Assembly (NCBI RefSeq): GCF_014836765.1
Contig: NZ_JACSQG010000009.1
Location: 1-64,000 of the forward strand
From: Serpens gallinarum
GTDB lineage: Bacteria; Pseudomonadota; Gammaproteobacteria; Pseudomonadales; Pseudomonadaceae
Direction of reading: 5' to 3'
DNA: 64,000 nucleotides
Part shown: piece after piece, positions 27,672-36,407 of the stretch
Position numbering within the stretch: the stretch's first letter is position 1
How the letters are laid out: every line of letters starts with the position of its first letter
Translations under genes and position numbers: made by a program
Notes under the pieces: generated by a model
Told to the model about the DNA's origin: nothing
Databases searched by the model: none
The model's input: only the letters and a program-made list of their open reading frames with translations

Positions 27672-29109
27672 AAGCGGTCACCCGGGTGGCGGTTTTCGGT
27701 GCGTTCAGCTCCAGAAAGCATTTGCGCAGCAGGTTCTGCGCGACCAGCAGGCGGTACGCGCGACTGGCGCGAAAGTCGCTCAGCGGGGTGAAGTCCGTGG
27801 CCAGCGCGGCGCAAGCGCGCTCCAGCGTGGCGAGATTCCACACTTCGTCCTGCAACACCGCTTCGCAAGCCGCGGCGCGCTTGGGAATCGCCGCCATGCC
27901 GCCGTAGGCAATGCGCGCCGACTGCACGACACCGTCCTCAATCGACAGGTTGAACGCTGCGCACACCGCGGAAATGTCGTCGTCCAGACGTTTCGACACC
28001 TTGTAGGCGCGAAACTGCTGGTTGGGGCGTGCGCGCGGAACCAGGATCGTTTCGATGAATTCGCCCGGCTGGCGCGCGGTCACCTTGTAGTCGATGAAGT
28101 ACTTCTCCAGCGCCAGGGTGCGCCGGGTCTCGCCCTTGCGCAGCACCAGTTGGGCGCCGAGGGCAATCAGCAGGGGCGGGGCGTCGCCAATGGGCGAGGC
28201 GTTGCCGATATTGCCGCCCAGGGTGGCCTGGTTGCGGATCTGCAGCGAGGCGAAGCGTTGCAGCAGGGTGCCGAAGTCCGGGTATTCCTGGGCAAGAACG
28301 TCATGGCAGTCGGTGAGCGAGGCCGCCGCGCCAATCCGGATGTACTCGTCATCCAGCGTGATCCGTTTCATTTCGGCGATGTGCCCGACGTAAATCATCA
28401 CCGGCAGCTCGCGGTGAAACTGGGTGATTTCCAGCGCCAGGTCAGTGCCGCCAGCCAGCAGGCGTGCCTCGGGATTGGCCGCATAGACTGTCGCCAGCGC
28501 GTCGCTGGTAAGCGGTGACAGGCAGCGTTTCTGCCCGTCATCCAGCTCGGCGGTTTCAAGCGGGGCGATGGCTTGCAGGTGTTTCACTGTCTCGGCTTCG
28601 GCTATGTCGAACTGGTCCAGCTGCGGATGGCTGCAGGCCTGTTCAGCGGCGGCCAGGATCGGTCGGTAGCCGGTGCAGCGGCACAGATTACCCGCCAGGG
28701 CTTCGTGGGTGGCGGCGGGGTCGGCGCCAGTGGCGGCGCTGTTCTTCTGCAGGGCGAACAGGCTCATGACGAAACCGGGGGTGCAGTAGCCACACTGCGA
28801 ACCATGGCAATCGACCATGGCCTGCTGGACGCTGTGCAACTGCCCTTGGTTCTTGAGGTCTTCGACAGTGATCAGTTGTTTGCCGTGCAGGGCAGAAAAA
28901 AAGGTCAGGCAGGCGTTCAGCGTGCGGTAGCGCAGGCGTGTGCCGTCCAGTTCGCCGACCACTACCGTGCAGGCGCCGCAATCGCCCGAGGCGCAGCCTT
29001 CCTTGGTGCCGGTCTTGTGCAGGTGTTCGCGCAGGTACTGCAGCACCGTGGTGTTGGGGTCGAGCGTCTGCTCGCTGCGCATCTCGCGGTTGAGAAGAAA
29101 CTGAATCAA
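27664..29109 (-). CDS. xdhA: Xanthine dehydrogenase iron-sulfur/FAD subunit XdhA
   Basis: I choose the TTG at 29109 as start: GGAGG lies seven bases ahead and the protein then begins IQFLLNREMRS, the usual start; the open frame upstream has no such signal. The 481-residue protein has a plant-type [2Fe-2S] domain (CASGDCGACTVV, LNACLTF), a second [2Fe-2S] domain (QCGYCTPGFVMSL, LCRCTGYRPI) and an FAD domain (LLAGGTDLALEI, NIGNASPIGDAPP). It passes electrons from the molybdenum site to NAD+. First gene of the purine cluster. Confidence 0.96.
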   Translation of the reverse strand: MIQFLLNREMRSEQTLDPNTTVLQYLREHLHKTGTKEGCASGDCGACTVVVGELDGTRLRYRTLNACLTFFSALHGKQLITVEDLKNQGQLHSVQQAMVDCHGSQCGYCTPGFVMSLFALQKNSAATGADPAATHEALAGNLCRCTGYRPILAAAEQACSHPQLDQFDIAEAETVKHLQAIAPLETAELDDGQKRCLSPLTSDALATVYAANPEARLLAGGTDLALEITQFHRELPVMIYVGHIAEMKRITLDDEYIRIGAAASLTDCHDVLAQEYPDFGTLLQRFASLQIRNQATLGGNIGNASPIGDAPPLLIALGAQLVLRKGETRRTLALEKYFIDYKVTARQPGEFIETILVPRARPNQQFRAYKVSKRLDDDISAVCAAFNLSIEDGVVQSARIAYGGMAAIPKRAAACEAVLQDEVWNLATLERACAALATDFTPLSDFRASRAYRLLVAQNLLRKCFLELNAPKTATRVTAYV

Positions 29110-29219
29110 GGCAACGCCTCCGGGTGATTTCGTGCAGCAGGGTGAGTGGCGAGCGAGGCTACCTGGTGGCTTGCCTCCAGCCCGCACCTGCTCCTGGCTG
29201 AACGGCCTGTGGTTCAGAA

Positions 29220-29236
29220 CAAGTCTGGTCCACTTG
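29220..29236. promoter_or_regulatory. Possible operator near the xdhA promoter
   Basis: CAAGT and ACTTG form a short inverted repeat across CTGGTCC, about 110 bp upstream of the xdhA start and well away from nirB. Only five base pairs per arm, so this is weak. Confidence 0.2.
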
Positions 29237-29489
29237 AGCGGAGCCTGCCGCGCGCATCGATAGGCGTGGCCGTGGCGATGCGCTGCGCGATCGCGCCGTT
29301 ATCGACGACGTCCTGCCCTTGCCAAGCAAATGGCTCCAGGCTGGTGCGCAGGCAGGGTTGGTTGCCATGTGCTGGTGCGCATAAATACCGGCCATGGCCT
29401 GAGCTGCGCGGGCCTGCCCGTGGCTATTTGTGCCGGCTTTCCAGGCGGGCTGCGGCTCGCGCCTGTCCTGTGTATGGCCTCAGCCGAAA

Positions 29490-29505
29490 TGGCATGCAAC
29501 CTGCA
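29490..29505 (+). promoter_or_regulatory. Sigma-54 promoter of the nirB operon
   Basis: TGGCATG, four bases, then CTGCA gives the -24 GG and -12 GC at exact spacing against the consensus TGGCACG-N4-TTGCA. Transcription would start near 29515, upstream of the hairpin leader, and would need an activator such as NtrC. Possible half sites containing CTGGTGCGCA occur at about 29340 and 29374. Confidence 0.7.
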
Positions 29506-29586
29506 CTACTCAGAAAGCCTGCCCATGGCGGCAGGCCGACTACAGAATTATCCAGGCGCCGCGCCAGTCGCGCGGGGCAGGGGATA

Positions 29587-29640
29587 CCGGGCAACGGCGC
29601 CCGGAACATGATCCCCACGATTACCAGGCAACGGCGCCTG
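29587..29640 (+). promoter_or_regulatory. Tandem hexaloop hairpins: ANTAR (NasT/NasR-type) antitermination element
   Basis: P1 is CCGGGC-AACGGC-GCCCGG (29587-29604) and P2 is CAGGC-AACGGC-GCCTG (29625-29640), 20 nt apart. Both loops are the same hexanucleotide with A at position 1 and G at position 4, the pattern recognised by ANTAR-domain antiterminators. The 3' arm of P2 (29636-29640) is also part of the 5' arm of the following terminator, so protein binding to P1-P2 would prevent termination. Nitrate- or nitrite-responsive NasT/NasR controls assimilation operons this way. The ANTAR gene is not in the window. Confidence 0.8.
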
Positions 29641-29674
29641 AAGCTGCTCGGACAGCTTCAGGCGTTTTTTTTTT
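29635..29674 (+). terminator. Intrinsic terminator in the nirB leader
   Basis: CGCCTGAAGCTG and CAGCTTCAGGCG form 12 perfect base pairs with loop CTCGGA, directly followed by ten T (29665-29674). It stands 48 bp before the nirB start, so by default it would stop transcription of the operon. Confidence 0.92.
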
Positions 29675-29722
29675 GATTTTTTTGCCGGCAACCACCGGCA
29701 GCGACGTTGAGCGAGGTAAGAG

Positions 29723-32281
29723 ATGAACGCCATTGTCACCCCAGCCACGCGTGAAAAGCGGATCATCATCGGCAACGGAATGGTCGGCCATCACTGCATT
29801 GAGCAGCTGATCGCCCTTGGCACGCTGGCCCACACGGAACTCCATGTGTTCGGCGAAGAGCGCCAGCGCGCCTATGATCGCGTTCACCTGTCCGAATACT
29901 TCGGCGGTCGCGATGCTGAATCGCTCGCCATGGGGGAGGCGGACTTCTACGCGCAGAACGGCGTACACATGCACCTCGGCACCCCGGTGCTGGAGATCGA
30001 CCGCGAGCGCAAGGAAGTCGTCACCCCTGACAGTCGCTACGCCTACGACCAGTTGATTCTGGCCACCGGCTCATACCCCTTCGTGCCGCCGATCCCGGGT
30101 GCAGAGGGCAACGCCCGGCTGGTCTATCGAACCCTGGATGACCTCGACGCCATTCGGGCTGCGGCCAGTAACGCCCGCCGTGGTGTGGTGGTGGGCGGTG
30201 GTCTGCTCGGTCTGGAAGCCGCCAATGCACTCAAGTCCCTGGGCCTGGAGGCCCATGTGGTGGAGTTCGCCCCGCGTCTGATGCCGGTGCAACTGGATGC
30301 CGAGGGTGGCGCCGCGCTGCGTGCCCGCATCGAAGCGCTGGGCGTGGGCGTGCACCTGTCACGCGCCACTCGGGAGATTGTCGCCGGCGAGGACTACGCC
30401 TACCGGATGGCGTTCGAGGACGGCGAGTACCTGGAAACCGATCTGATCGTCTTTTCTGCCGGCATCCGGCCGCAGGACGCTCTGGCTCGCAGTGCCGGAC
30501 TGGAGATCGCCCCGCGCGGCGGTGTGGTGGTCGATAACGATTGTCGCACGTCGGATCCGGCCATTTTCGCCATCGGCGAATGCGCCAGCTGGAACGGCAG
30601 CGTATTCGGTCTGGTGGCTCCGGGCTACAGCATGGCGCGCACGGTCGCTGCGCAATGGGCCGGTGTCGCCCACGAGGCCTTCACCGGCGCCGACATGTCC
30701 ACCAAGCTCAAGCTGCTCGGGGTGGACGTCGGCTCCATCGGCGACGCCCATGGCGCCACACCAGGCACTAAGAGCTATCGCTTTATCGACGAGGCTTCCG
30801 CCAGCTACCGGCGTTTGGTGGTGTCCGCCGACGGCAAGCATGTGCTCGGCGCGGTGCTGGTCGGCGACAACAGCTACTACGACACCTTGCTGCAGTACGC
30901 GCAGAATGGCATTGCCTTGCCACAGAACCCGTCCAGCCTGATCCTGCCGCTGTCTGATGGCGCGCCGGCGCTGGGGGTCGATGCGCTGCCGGACGCCGCA
31001 ACCATCTGCTCCTGCCATAACGTCAGCAAGGGCGCGGTCTGTTGCCAGGTGGACGCCGGCCTGACCGAGCTGGGCGATCTCAAGGCCGCCACCAAAGCCG
31101 GCACCGGGTGCGGCGGTTGCAGCGCGCTGCTCAAGCAGGTCTTCGAGCATGAACTGAGCGCCCGTGGCGTCGCGGTGGACAAGAGCTTGTGCGAACACTT
31201 CGTCCACACCCGCCAGGAGCTCTACGCGATCGTGCGGGTCGAGGGCATCCTCAGCTTCGAGGAACTGCTGGCCAAGCATGGGCGCGGCCATACCGGCTGC
31301 GACCTGTGCAAGCCGGCTGTGGGCTCGATCCTCGCGTCCTGCTGGAACCAGCCGATCACGGATCCGTCGCTGGTGCCGCTGCAGGACACCAACGACACCT
31401 TCATGGCCAACATGCAGAAGAACGGCACCTACTCGGTGGTGCCGCGCATCGCCGGTGGGGAAATCACTCCCGACAAGCTGATCGCCCTGGGTGCGGTGGC
31501 AAAGAAATACGACCTTTACACCAAGATCACCGGCGGCCAGCGCATCGACCTGTTCGGCGCCCAGCTGCATCAGTTGCCGGACATTTGGGGCGAGCTGATC
31601 GCGGCGGGTTTTGAAACCGGGCATGCCTATGGCAAGTCGCTGCGCACGGTGAAGTCCTGCGTCGGCAGCACCTGGTGCCGCTACGGCGTGCAGGACAGCG
31701 TCGGCATGGCCCTGCTCCTGGAGAACCGCTACAAGGGCCTGCGCGCGCCGCACAAGTTTAAGTTCGGCGTTTCCGGCTGCACCCGAGAATGCGCCGAAGC
31801 GCAGAGCAAGGACATCGGCGTGATCGCCACCGAGAAGGGCTGGAACCTCTATGTGGCAGGCAACGGTGGCATGCGCCCGCGCCACGCCGAGCTGTTTGCC
31901 ACTGACCTCGATGACGCCACGCTGATCCGCACCATTGACCGCTTCCTGATGTTCTACATCCGCACGGCGGACAAGCTGCAGCGCACCTCGGTGTGGCGCG
32001 AAAGCCTGGACGGCGGCCTGGACTATCTCAAGGACGTGATCATCCACGACAGCCTGGGGCTCGGCGCCGAACTGGATGCGCAGATGCAACTGGTGATCGA
32101 TCGCTACGAATGCGAATGGGCCAACGCCCTCAAAGACCCGGAAAAGCTCAAGCGCTTCCGCACCTTCGTCAATGATCGGCGCGCCGATCCGGACATTCAC
32201 TTTGTCAGAGAACGCGGCCAGCGCAGGCCGGTGCGCGCCTCTGAACTTCACCTGATCCCCGTTGCCCAGGAGGTGCTCTGA
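29723..32281 (+). CDS. nirB: NAD(P)H-dependent assimilatory nitrite reductase large subunit
   Basis: The 852-residue cytoplasmic enzyme reduces nitrite to ammonium. In order it has an FAD/NAD(P)H module (IIIGNGMVGHHCIEQL at 14; LILATGSYPFVPPIPG; VVVGGGLLGLEAANAL), a BFD-type [2Fe-2S] domain (CSCHNVSKG from C429, then GTGCGGC), a nitrite/sulfite ferredoxin half-domain, and the siroheme/[4Fe-4S] site C646-x5-C652 and C686-x3-C690. GAGGTAAGAG precedes the ATG. It is the first gene of nirB-nirD-nirC and is controlled by the sigma-54 promoter and ANTAR leader upstream. No nitrate reductase gene is in view. Confidence 0.97.
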   Translation: MNAIVTPATREKRIIIGNGMVGHHCIEQLIALGTLAHTELHVFGEERQRAYDRVHLSEYFGGRDAESLAMGEADFYAQNGVHMHLGTPVLEIDRERKEVVTPDSRYAYDQLILATGSYPFVPPIPGAEGNARLVYRTLDDLDAIRAAASNARRGVVVGGGLLGLEAANALKSLGLEAHVVEFAPRLMPVQLDAEGGAALRARIEALGVGVHLSRATREIVAGEDYAYRMAFEDGEYLETDLIVFSAGIRPQDALARSAGLEIAPRGGVVVDNDCRTSDPAIFAIGECASWNGSVFGLVAPGYSMARTVAAQWAGVAHEAFTGADMSTKLKLLGVDVGSIGDAHGATPGTKSYRFIDEASASYRRLVVSADGKHVLGAVLVGDNSYYDTLLQYAQNGIALPQNPSSLILPLSDGAPALGVDALPDAATICSCHNVSKGAVCCQVDAGLTELGDLKAATKAGTGCGGCSALLKQVFEHELSARGVAVDKSLCEHFVHTRQELYAIVRVEGILSFEELLAKHGRGHTGCDLCKPAVGSILASCWNQPITDPSLVPLQDTNDTFMANMQKNGTYSVVPRIAGGEITPDKLIALGAVAKKYDLYTKITGGQRIDLFGAQLHQLPDIWGELIAAGFETGHAYGKSLRTVKSCVGSTWCRYGVQDSVGMALLLENRYKGLRAPHKFKFGVSGCTRECAEAQSKDIGVIATEKGWNLYVAGNGGMRPRHAELFATDLDDATLIRTIDRFLMFYIRTADKLQRTSVWRESLDGGLDYLKDVIIHDSLGLGAELDAQMQLVIDRYECEWANALKDPEKLKRFRTFVNDRRADPDIHFVRERGQRRPVRASELHLIPVAQEVL

Positions 32282-32664
32282 TGAGCCTCAATGCCATGTG
32301 TCTCGACTCGCAAACCGTCAGCCCATCCGCTTCCTGGCGTGCCCTGTGCGGCCGCCGCGATCTGGTTGCTAACTCGGGCGTGGTCGCCTGGCTGGATGGC
32401 ATCCAGGTGGCGCTGTTCTACCTGCCGGAGAACACGGCGGGCGACAGGCTCTACGCCATTGAGAACCGCGACCCGAAGTCCGGAGCCAATGTTATCGGCC
32501 GCGGCATCGTCGGCTGCCTCAAGGGCGATCTGGTCATCGCCTCGCCGCTGTACAAGCAGCATTTTCGCCTGCAAGACGGCACCTGCCTGGAATACCCCGA
32601 GCAGCGCCTGCGTGTCTGGCCGGCACGTTTGAATGACGATGCCGTGGAAATCGGCGTCGCGTGA
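32281..32664 (+). CDS. nirD: Nitrite reductase small subunit
   Basis: The ATG shares a base with the nirB stop (TGATG), implying coupled translation. The 127-residue protein has the Rieske-like fold of NirD (WRALCGRRDLVANSGVVAWL, LYAIENRDPKSGANVIGRG, LKGDLVIASPLYKQHFRL, then WPARL) but lacks the cysteine-histidine pairs that bind an iron-sulfur cluster, as usual for NirD. It partners NirB. Confidence 0.95.
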   Translation: MSLNAMCLDSQTVSPSASWRALCGRRDLVANSGVVAWLDGIQVALFYLPENTAGDRLYAIENRDPKSGANVIGRGIVGCLKGDLVIASPLYKQHFRLQDGTCLEYPEQRLRVWPARLNDDAVEIGVA

Positions 32665-32712
32665 GCCCCGCATTGTTTTAACCCTGTTTTTGACTGCATA
32701 CGAGAGACCGCC

Positions 32713-33522
32713 ATGTCCTACATAGTCCCTTCGGAGTTCGCCACCAAGATGGTGGACGCCGGCGAATCGAAGATTTTCATGTCTACCCGCGACACCCTGA
32801 TCCGCGCGTTTATGGCCGGTGCGATCCTCTCCCTGGCCGCGGTATTCGCGGTGACGATCACCGTGCAGACTGGTTCGGCGTTGGCCGGAGCGATGCTGTT
32901 TCCCGTCGGCTTCGTGATGCTCTACCTGATGGGCTTCGACCTGCTCACCGGGGTGTTCGTGCTGACGCCCCTGGCGCTGCTCGACCGTCGCCCCGGCGTT
33001 ACGGTCAACGGCGTGCTGCGTAACTGGGGGCTGGTGTTCCTGGGTAACTTCGCCGGCGCATTGACCGTGGCCTTCATGATGGTCTTTGTCTTCACCTACG
33101 GCTTCTCCATCGAGCCCGGCGAGGTGGCGCACCGGCTGTCGCACATCGGCGAATCACGCACCCTGGGGTATGCCGAGCACGGCCTGGCCGGCTGGATGAC
33201 TATTTTCCTGCGCGGCGTGCTGTGCAACTGGATGGTCTCGATGGGCGTGGTCGGCGCGATGATCTCCACCACCGTGGGCGGCAAGGCCATCGCCATGTGG
33301 ATGCCGATCATGCTGTTCTTCTACATGGGCTTCGAGCACTCGGTGGTGAACATGTTTCTGTTCCCGGCCGGACTGATGATCGGCGGTGATTTCTCGGTAA
33401 TGGATTACCTGCTGTGGAACGAAATCCCCACTGCGCTGGGCAACCTGGTGGGTGGCCTGGCCTTCACCGGCCTGACGCTGTACGCCACCCACGTGCGTAC
33501 CGCTGCCAAACGTTCTTTCTGA
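32713..33522 (+). CDS. nirC: Formate/nitrite-family channel, probable nitrite transporter
   Basis: The 269-residue protein has six membrane segments of the FocA/NirC fold, with signatures AGAMLFPVGFVMLYLMGFDL, RNWGLVFLGNFAGAL, LRGVLCNWMVSMGV and FFYMGFEHSVVNMF. Position right after nirBD argues for nitrite import rather than formate. A 16-bp-arm terminator follows ten bases after the stop. Confidence 0.93.
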   Translation: MSYIVPSEFATKMVDAGESKIFMSTRDTLIRAFMAGAILSLAAVFAVTITVQTGSALAGAMLFPVGFVMLYLMGFDLLTGVFVLTPLALLDRRPGVTVNGVLRNWGLVFLGNFAGALTVAFMMVFVFTYGFSIEPGEVAHRLSHIGESRTLGYAEHGLAGWMTIFLRGVLCNWMVSMGVVGAMISTTVGGKAIAMWMPIMLFFYMGFEHSVVNMFLFPAGLMIGGDFSVMDYLLWNEIPTALGNLVGGLAFTGLTLYATHVRTAAKRSF

Positions 33523-33531
33523 TCAGGACGT

Positions 33532-33567
33532 AACGCACAGGCTCCGGACTGCCGGAGCCTGTGCGTT
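33532..33567 (+). terminator. Terminator of nirBDC
   Basis: Sixteen perfect base pairs (AACGCACAGGCTCCGG against CCGGAGCCTGTGCGTT) with loop ACTG, ending in TTTG. The very long stem sits ten bases after the nirC stop and separates it from the kinase gene. Confidence 0.8.
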
Positions 33568-33582
33568 TGAAGCCAGAATCCC

Positions 33583-35304
33583 ATGCCCAGCCAACTTGCC
33601 ATTTCCCTCGGCCAGCACACCGACAAGGGTCGCAAACCCGTCAACCAGGATTTCCACGGTGCCTGCCTGCCCGCCGAGCCGCAGCGCTCCACCAAGGGTA
33701 TAGCCATCGCCCTGGCCGACGGTATCAGTAGCAGCGCGGTCAGCCAGATCGCCAGTGAAACCAGCGTCAAAGGGTTCCTCGCCGACTATTTCTGCACCTC
33801 GGAAGCCTGGTCGGTAAAGACCTCGGCGCAGCGTGTGCTGGTGGCGATCAATTCCTGGCTGCATGCCCAGACCCGGCAGAGCCAGTACCGCTACGACCGT
33901 GATCGCGGTTACGTGTGTACCTTGAGCGTGCTGCTGCTCAAATCCACCACGGCCCACCTGTTCCATATTGGCGATGCGCGCATTTACCGCCTGCGCGACG
34001 GTGCGTTGGAACAGCTGACCCGCGATCACCGTGTCTGGGTCTCACAAGACACCCATTATCTGGGCCGCGCCATGGGCATCAACTCGCATCTGGAGATCGA
34101 CTACCAGACGCTGCCCCTGGAAAGGGGCGATCTGTACTTTCTTGCCACCGACGGCGTCTATGAGCACGTCTGCGCGCCGTTCGTGGCGCAGGTGATCGAT
34201 GCGCACGCGGATGATCTGGACACGGCGGCGCGCTTGATCGTCGAGGAGGCCTTCGCGCAAGGCAGCGATGACAACCTGACCGTGCAGTTGGTGCGGATCG
34301 ACGACCTGCCCGATCAGGGGGCCGACGAAGTCCAGCAGCGGCTCGGCGAGCTGGCATTGCCGCCGCTGCTGGATGCCCGGATGCAGTTCGACGGCTATCG
34401 AATCGTCCGTGAATTGCATGCCAGCAGCCGCAGCCATGTTCATCTCGCAGTGGACGAGGCCAGTGGCAACCGGGTGGTGTTGAAGACGCCTTCGCTCGAC
34501 CTGCGGGGCGATGCGGCTTATCTGGAGCGTTTTCTCACCGAGGAATGGATCGCGCGGCGCATCGACAATCCCCATGTCCTCAAGTCCTGTCTGCCGGCGC
34601 GCAAGCGCCACTACCTGTACACCGTCAGCGAGTTCATCGACGGCCAGACCCTGGCGCAATGGATGATCGACCACCCGCGTCCCGACCTGGAAACCGTGCG
34701 CGGCATCGTCGAGCAGATCGCCCGTGGCCTGCGTGCGTTCCATCGCCTGGAAATGCTGCACCAGGACCTGCGCCCGCAGAACCTGATGATCGACGCCACC
34801 GGCACGGTAAAAATCATCGATTTCGGTGCCACCCGCGTAGCGGGCTTGGCCGAATTGGGCGGGGTGCGGCAACAGGACGATGTGCTCGGCACCGCGGCCT
34901 ATGCCGCGCCGGAATATTTTCTCGGCGAACCTGGCAGTTGCCGCTCGGATCTGTTTTCCCTCGGCGTGATCACCTACCAGATGCTCAGTGGCAGGCTGCC
35001 CTACGGCGCCCAGGTGGCCAAAAGCCGAACGCGGGCGGCGCAACTCAGCCTCAGCTATCAATCGGTGCGCGACAGTACGCGGGAAGTGCCGGCCTGGATC
35101 GATGATGTTCTCAAGAAAGCCACGCATCCAGACCCCGCCAAACGCTATGGCGAACTGTCGGAATTCCTGTTCGAGCTGCGCCAGCCCAATCAGGCCTTCC
35201 TCAACAAAAGTCGTGCGCCGCTGCTGGAGCGCGATCCGGTGTTTTTCTGGAAGGGTGTGTCGTTGATCCTGGCGCTGACCGTCGTCGTGTTGATGCTCCG
35301 CTGA
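33583..35304 (+). CDS. PP2C phosphatase-protein kinase fusion, membrane anchored
   Basis: One 573-residue chain holds a PP2C-type Ser/Thr phosphatase (residues about 5-245: ADGISSSAVSQ, FHIGDARIYRL, LATDGVYEHV, GSDDNLTVQLV) and a Hanks-type kinase (about 265-535: K301 in VVLKTPS, catalytic loop H393-Q394-D395 with N400, D413-F414-G415, then GTAAYAAPEYF). HQD replaces the usual HRD. A single C-terminal membrane helix (KGVSLILALTVVVLMLR) would leave both domains in the cytoplasm. As I recall, P. aeruginosa has the same kind of protein (PA1782) beside nirBD, so a link to nitrate/nitrite assimilation is plausible but unproven. A strong terminator upstream suggests its own promoter or read-through control. 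Confidence 0.92.
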   Translation: MPSQLAISLGQHTDKGRKPVNQDFHGACLPAEPQRSTKGIAIALADGISSSAVSQIASETSVKGFLADYFCTSEAWSVKTSAQRVLVAINSWLHAQTRQSQYRYDRDRGYVCTLSVLLLKSTTAHLFHIGDARIYRLRDGALEQLTRDHRVWVSQDTHYLGRAMGINSHLEIDYQTLPLERGDLYFLATDGVYEHVCAPFVAQVIDAHADDLDTAARLIVEEAFAQGSDDNLTVQLVRIDDLPDQGADEVQQRLGELALPPLLDARMQFDGYRIVRELHASSRSHVHLAVDEASGNRVVLKTPSLDLRGDAAYLERFLTEEWIARRIDNPHVLKSCLPARKRHYLYTVSEFIDGQTLAQWMIDHPRPDLETVRGIVEQIARGLRAFHRLEMLHQDLRPQNLMIDATGTVKIIDFGATRVAGLAELGGVRQQDDVLGTAAYAAPEYFLGEPGSCRSDLFSLGVITYQMLSGRLPYGAQVAKSRTRAAQLSLSYQSVRDSTREVPAWIDDVLKKATHPDPAKRYGELSEFLFELRQPNQAFLNKSRAPLLERDPVFFWKGVSLILALTVVVLMLR

Positions 35305-35382
35305 GTCAGTGGCGCACTCTGTGGCGATGGGCGTGTGCCTGATAAGCTGCATCCCCACCTGTGCAATGTGACGTATCGAGCC

Positions 35383-36297
35383 ATGCCCCCACTCGCCATC
35401 GCCGACGAGACAGCCGCTCCTCGTGCCGCCCTGGTCCGTCTGCTTGCGGATCTCGTCCATGAGGATGGCGTGCACCCGACCGCCATTGACGCCTTGCACC
35501 TGATTCGCTGCGCAACACCGGGCGAACTTGTGCGCGGGCTGCATAAGCCGGCGCTGTGCATCATCGTGCAGGGCCGCAAGGAGGTTTGGCTGGGCGAGGA
35601 ATGCTACGCCTACGACGCCCTGCATTATCTGGTGGTTTCGGTCACCGTGCCGGTGGCGGGCCAGGTTGTGGAGGCTTCGCCACAAGCACCCTATCTGTGC
35701 ATTCGTCTGGACATCGATCCGGTGCTGATCGCGCCATTGATTGCCGAGATGGGGCCGCCGGACCCGAAGCGTGAAGGGGTGACGCGGGGGTTGTACCTGG
35801 ATCGTGTCGACGCAGCGTTGCTGGACGCGACGTTGCGGCTGGTCCGCCTATTGACCAGCCCGCAGGATATTGCGGTGCTCGCGCCACTGGTGCAGCGGGA
35901 AATATTCTATCGCTTGTTGTGCGGAGGGCAGGGGCGCCATCTGCATGAGATCACGGTGCGCGACAGCCAAGGCCACCGTGTCACGCGGGCCATCGAATGG
36001 CTGAACCGCAACTATGTCGAGCCGCTGCGTATCGAGGAGCTGGCGCAGCGGGTCAACCTGAGCAGTTCGACCCTGCACCACCGCTTCAAGGCGCTGACGG
36101 CCATGAGCCCGCTGCGCTACCAGAAGCAGCTGCGCCTGCAGGAGGCGCGCAGGTTGCTGATCGGCGAGGGACTCGACGTGTCCAGTGCGGCGTACCGGGT
36201 CGGTTACGAAAGCCCCTCGCAGTTCAGCCGTGAGTACAGCCGACTGTTCGGCGCCTCGCCGATCAAAGACCTGGCCCGACTGCGCAGCACAGGCTGA
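35383..36297 (+). CDS. AraC-family transcriptional regulator
   Basis: The protein has an N-terminal AraC_N cupin-like domain (LIRCATPGELVRGLHKPALC, IVQGRKEVWLGEECYAYD) and a C-terminal double helix-turn-helix (IEELAQRVNLSSSTLHHRFK, then AAYRVGYESPSQFSREYSRL). I prefer the ATG at 35383 (MPPLAIADE), although a GTG at 35335 is in frame; neither has a clear ribosome site. The convergent short-chain dehydrogenase is a likely target, as such pairs are common, but no operator was identified. Confidence 0.9.
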   Translation: MPPLAIADETAAPRAALVRLLADLVHEDGVHPTAIDALHLIRCATPGELVRGLHKPALCIIVQGRKEVWLGEECYAYDALHYLVVSVTVPVAGQVVEASPQAPYLCIRLDIDPVLIAPLIAEMGPPDPKREGVTRGLYLDRVDAALLDATLRLVRLLTSPQDIAVLAPLVQREIFYRLLCGGQGRHLHEITVRDSQGHRVTRAIEWLNRNYVEPLRIEELAQRVNLSSSTLHHRFKALTAMSPLRYQKQLRLQEARRLLIGEGLDVSSAAYRVGYESPSQFSREYSRLFGASPIKDLARLRSTG

Positions 36298-36407
36298 GCC
36301 TCGCAGCCCCGGCTAGGGCCTGGGCATATGGCGCAGCCCCTGCACCGCAAAATGCCCGCCCACCCATGCCGAGAAAAGCCCGGTACGGTTCAGGCTAGGC
36401 GGGCAGC

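Noticed and set aside
25713-27791. A 692-codon plus-strand frame opposite xdhB
   Set aside because: It is a GC-rich antisense shadow: the minus-strand frame has every XdhB motif, and the plus-strand translation matches no family and has skewed composition.
29490-29674. A metabolite-binding riboswitch in the nirB leader
   Set aside because: The structure is two short hexaloop hairpins plus a terminator, which fits protein-mediated antitermination and not a known aptamer.
30359-32251. A 630-codon minus-strand frame opposite nirB
   Set aside because: Shadow of the siroheme nitrite reductase gene, with no motif or ribosome site of its own.
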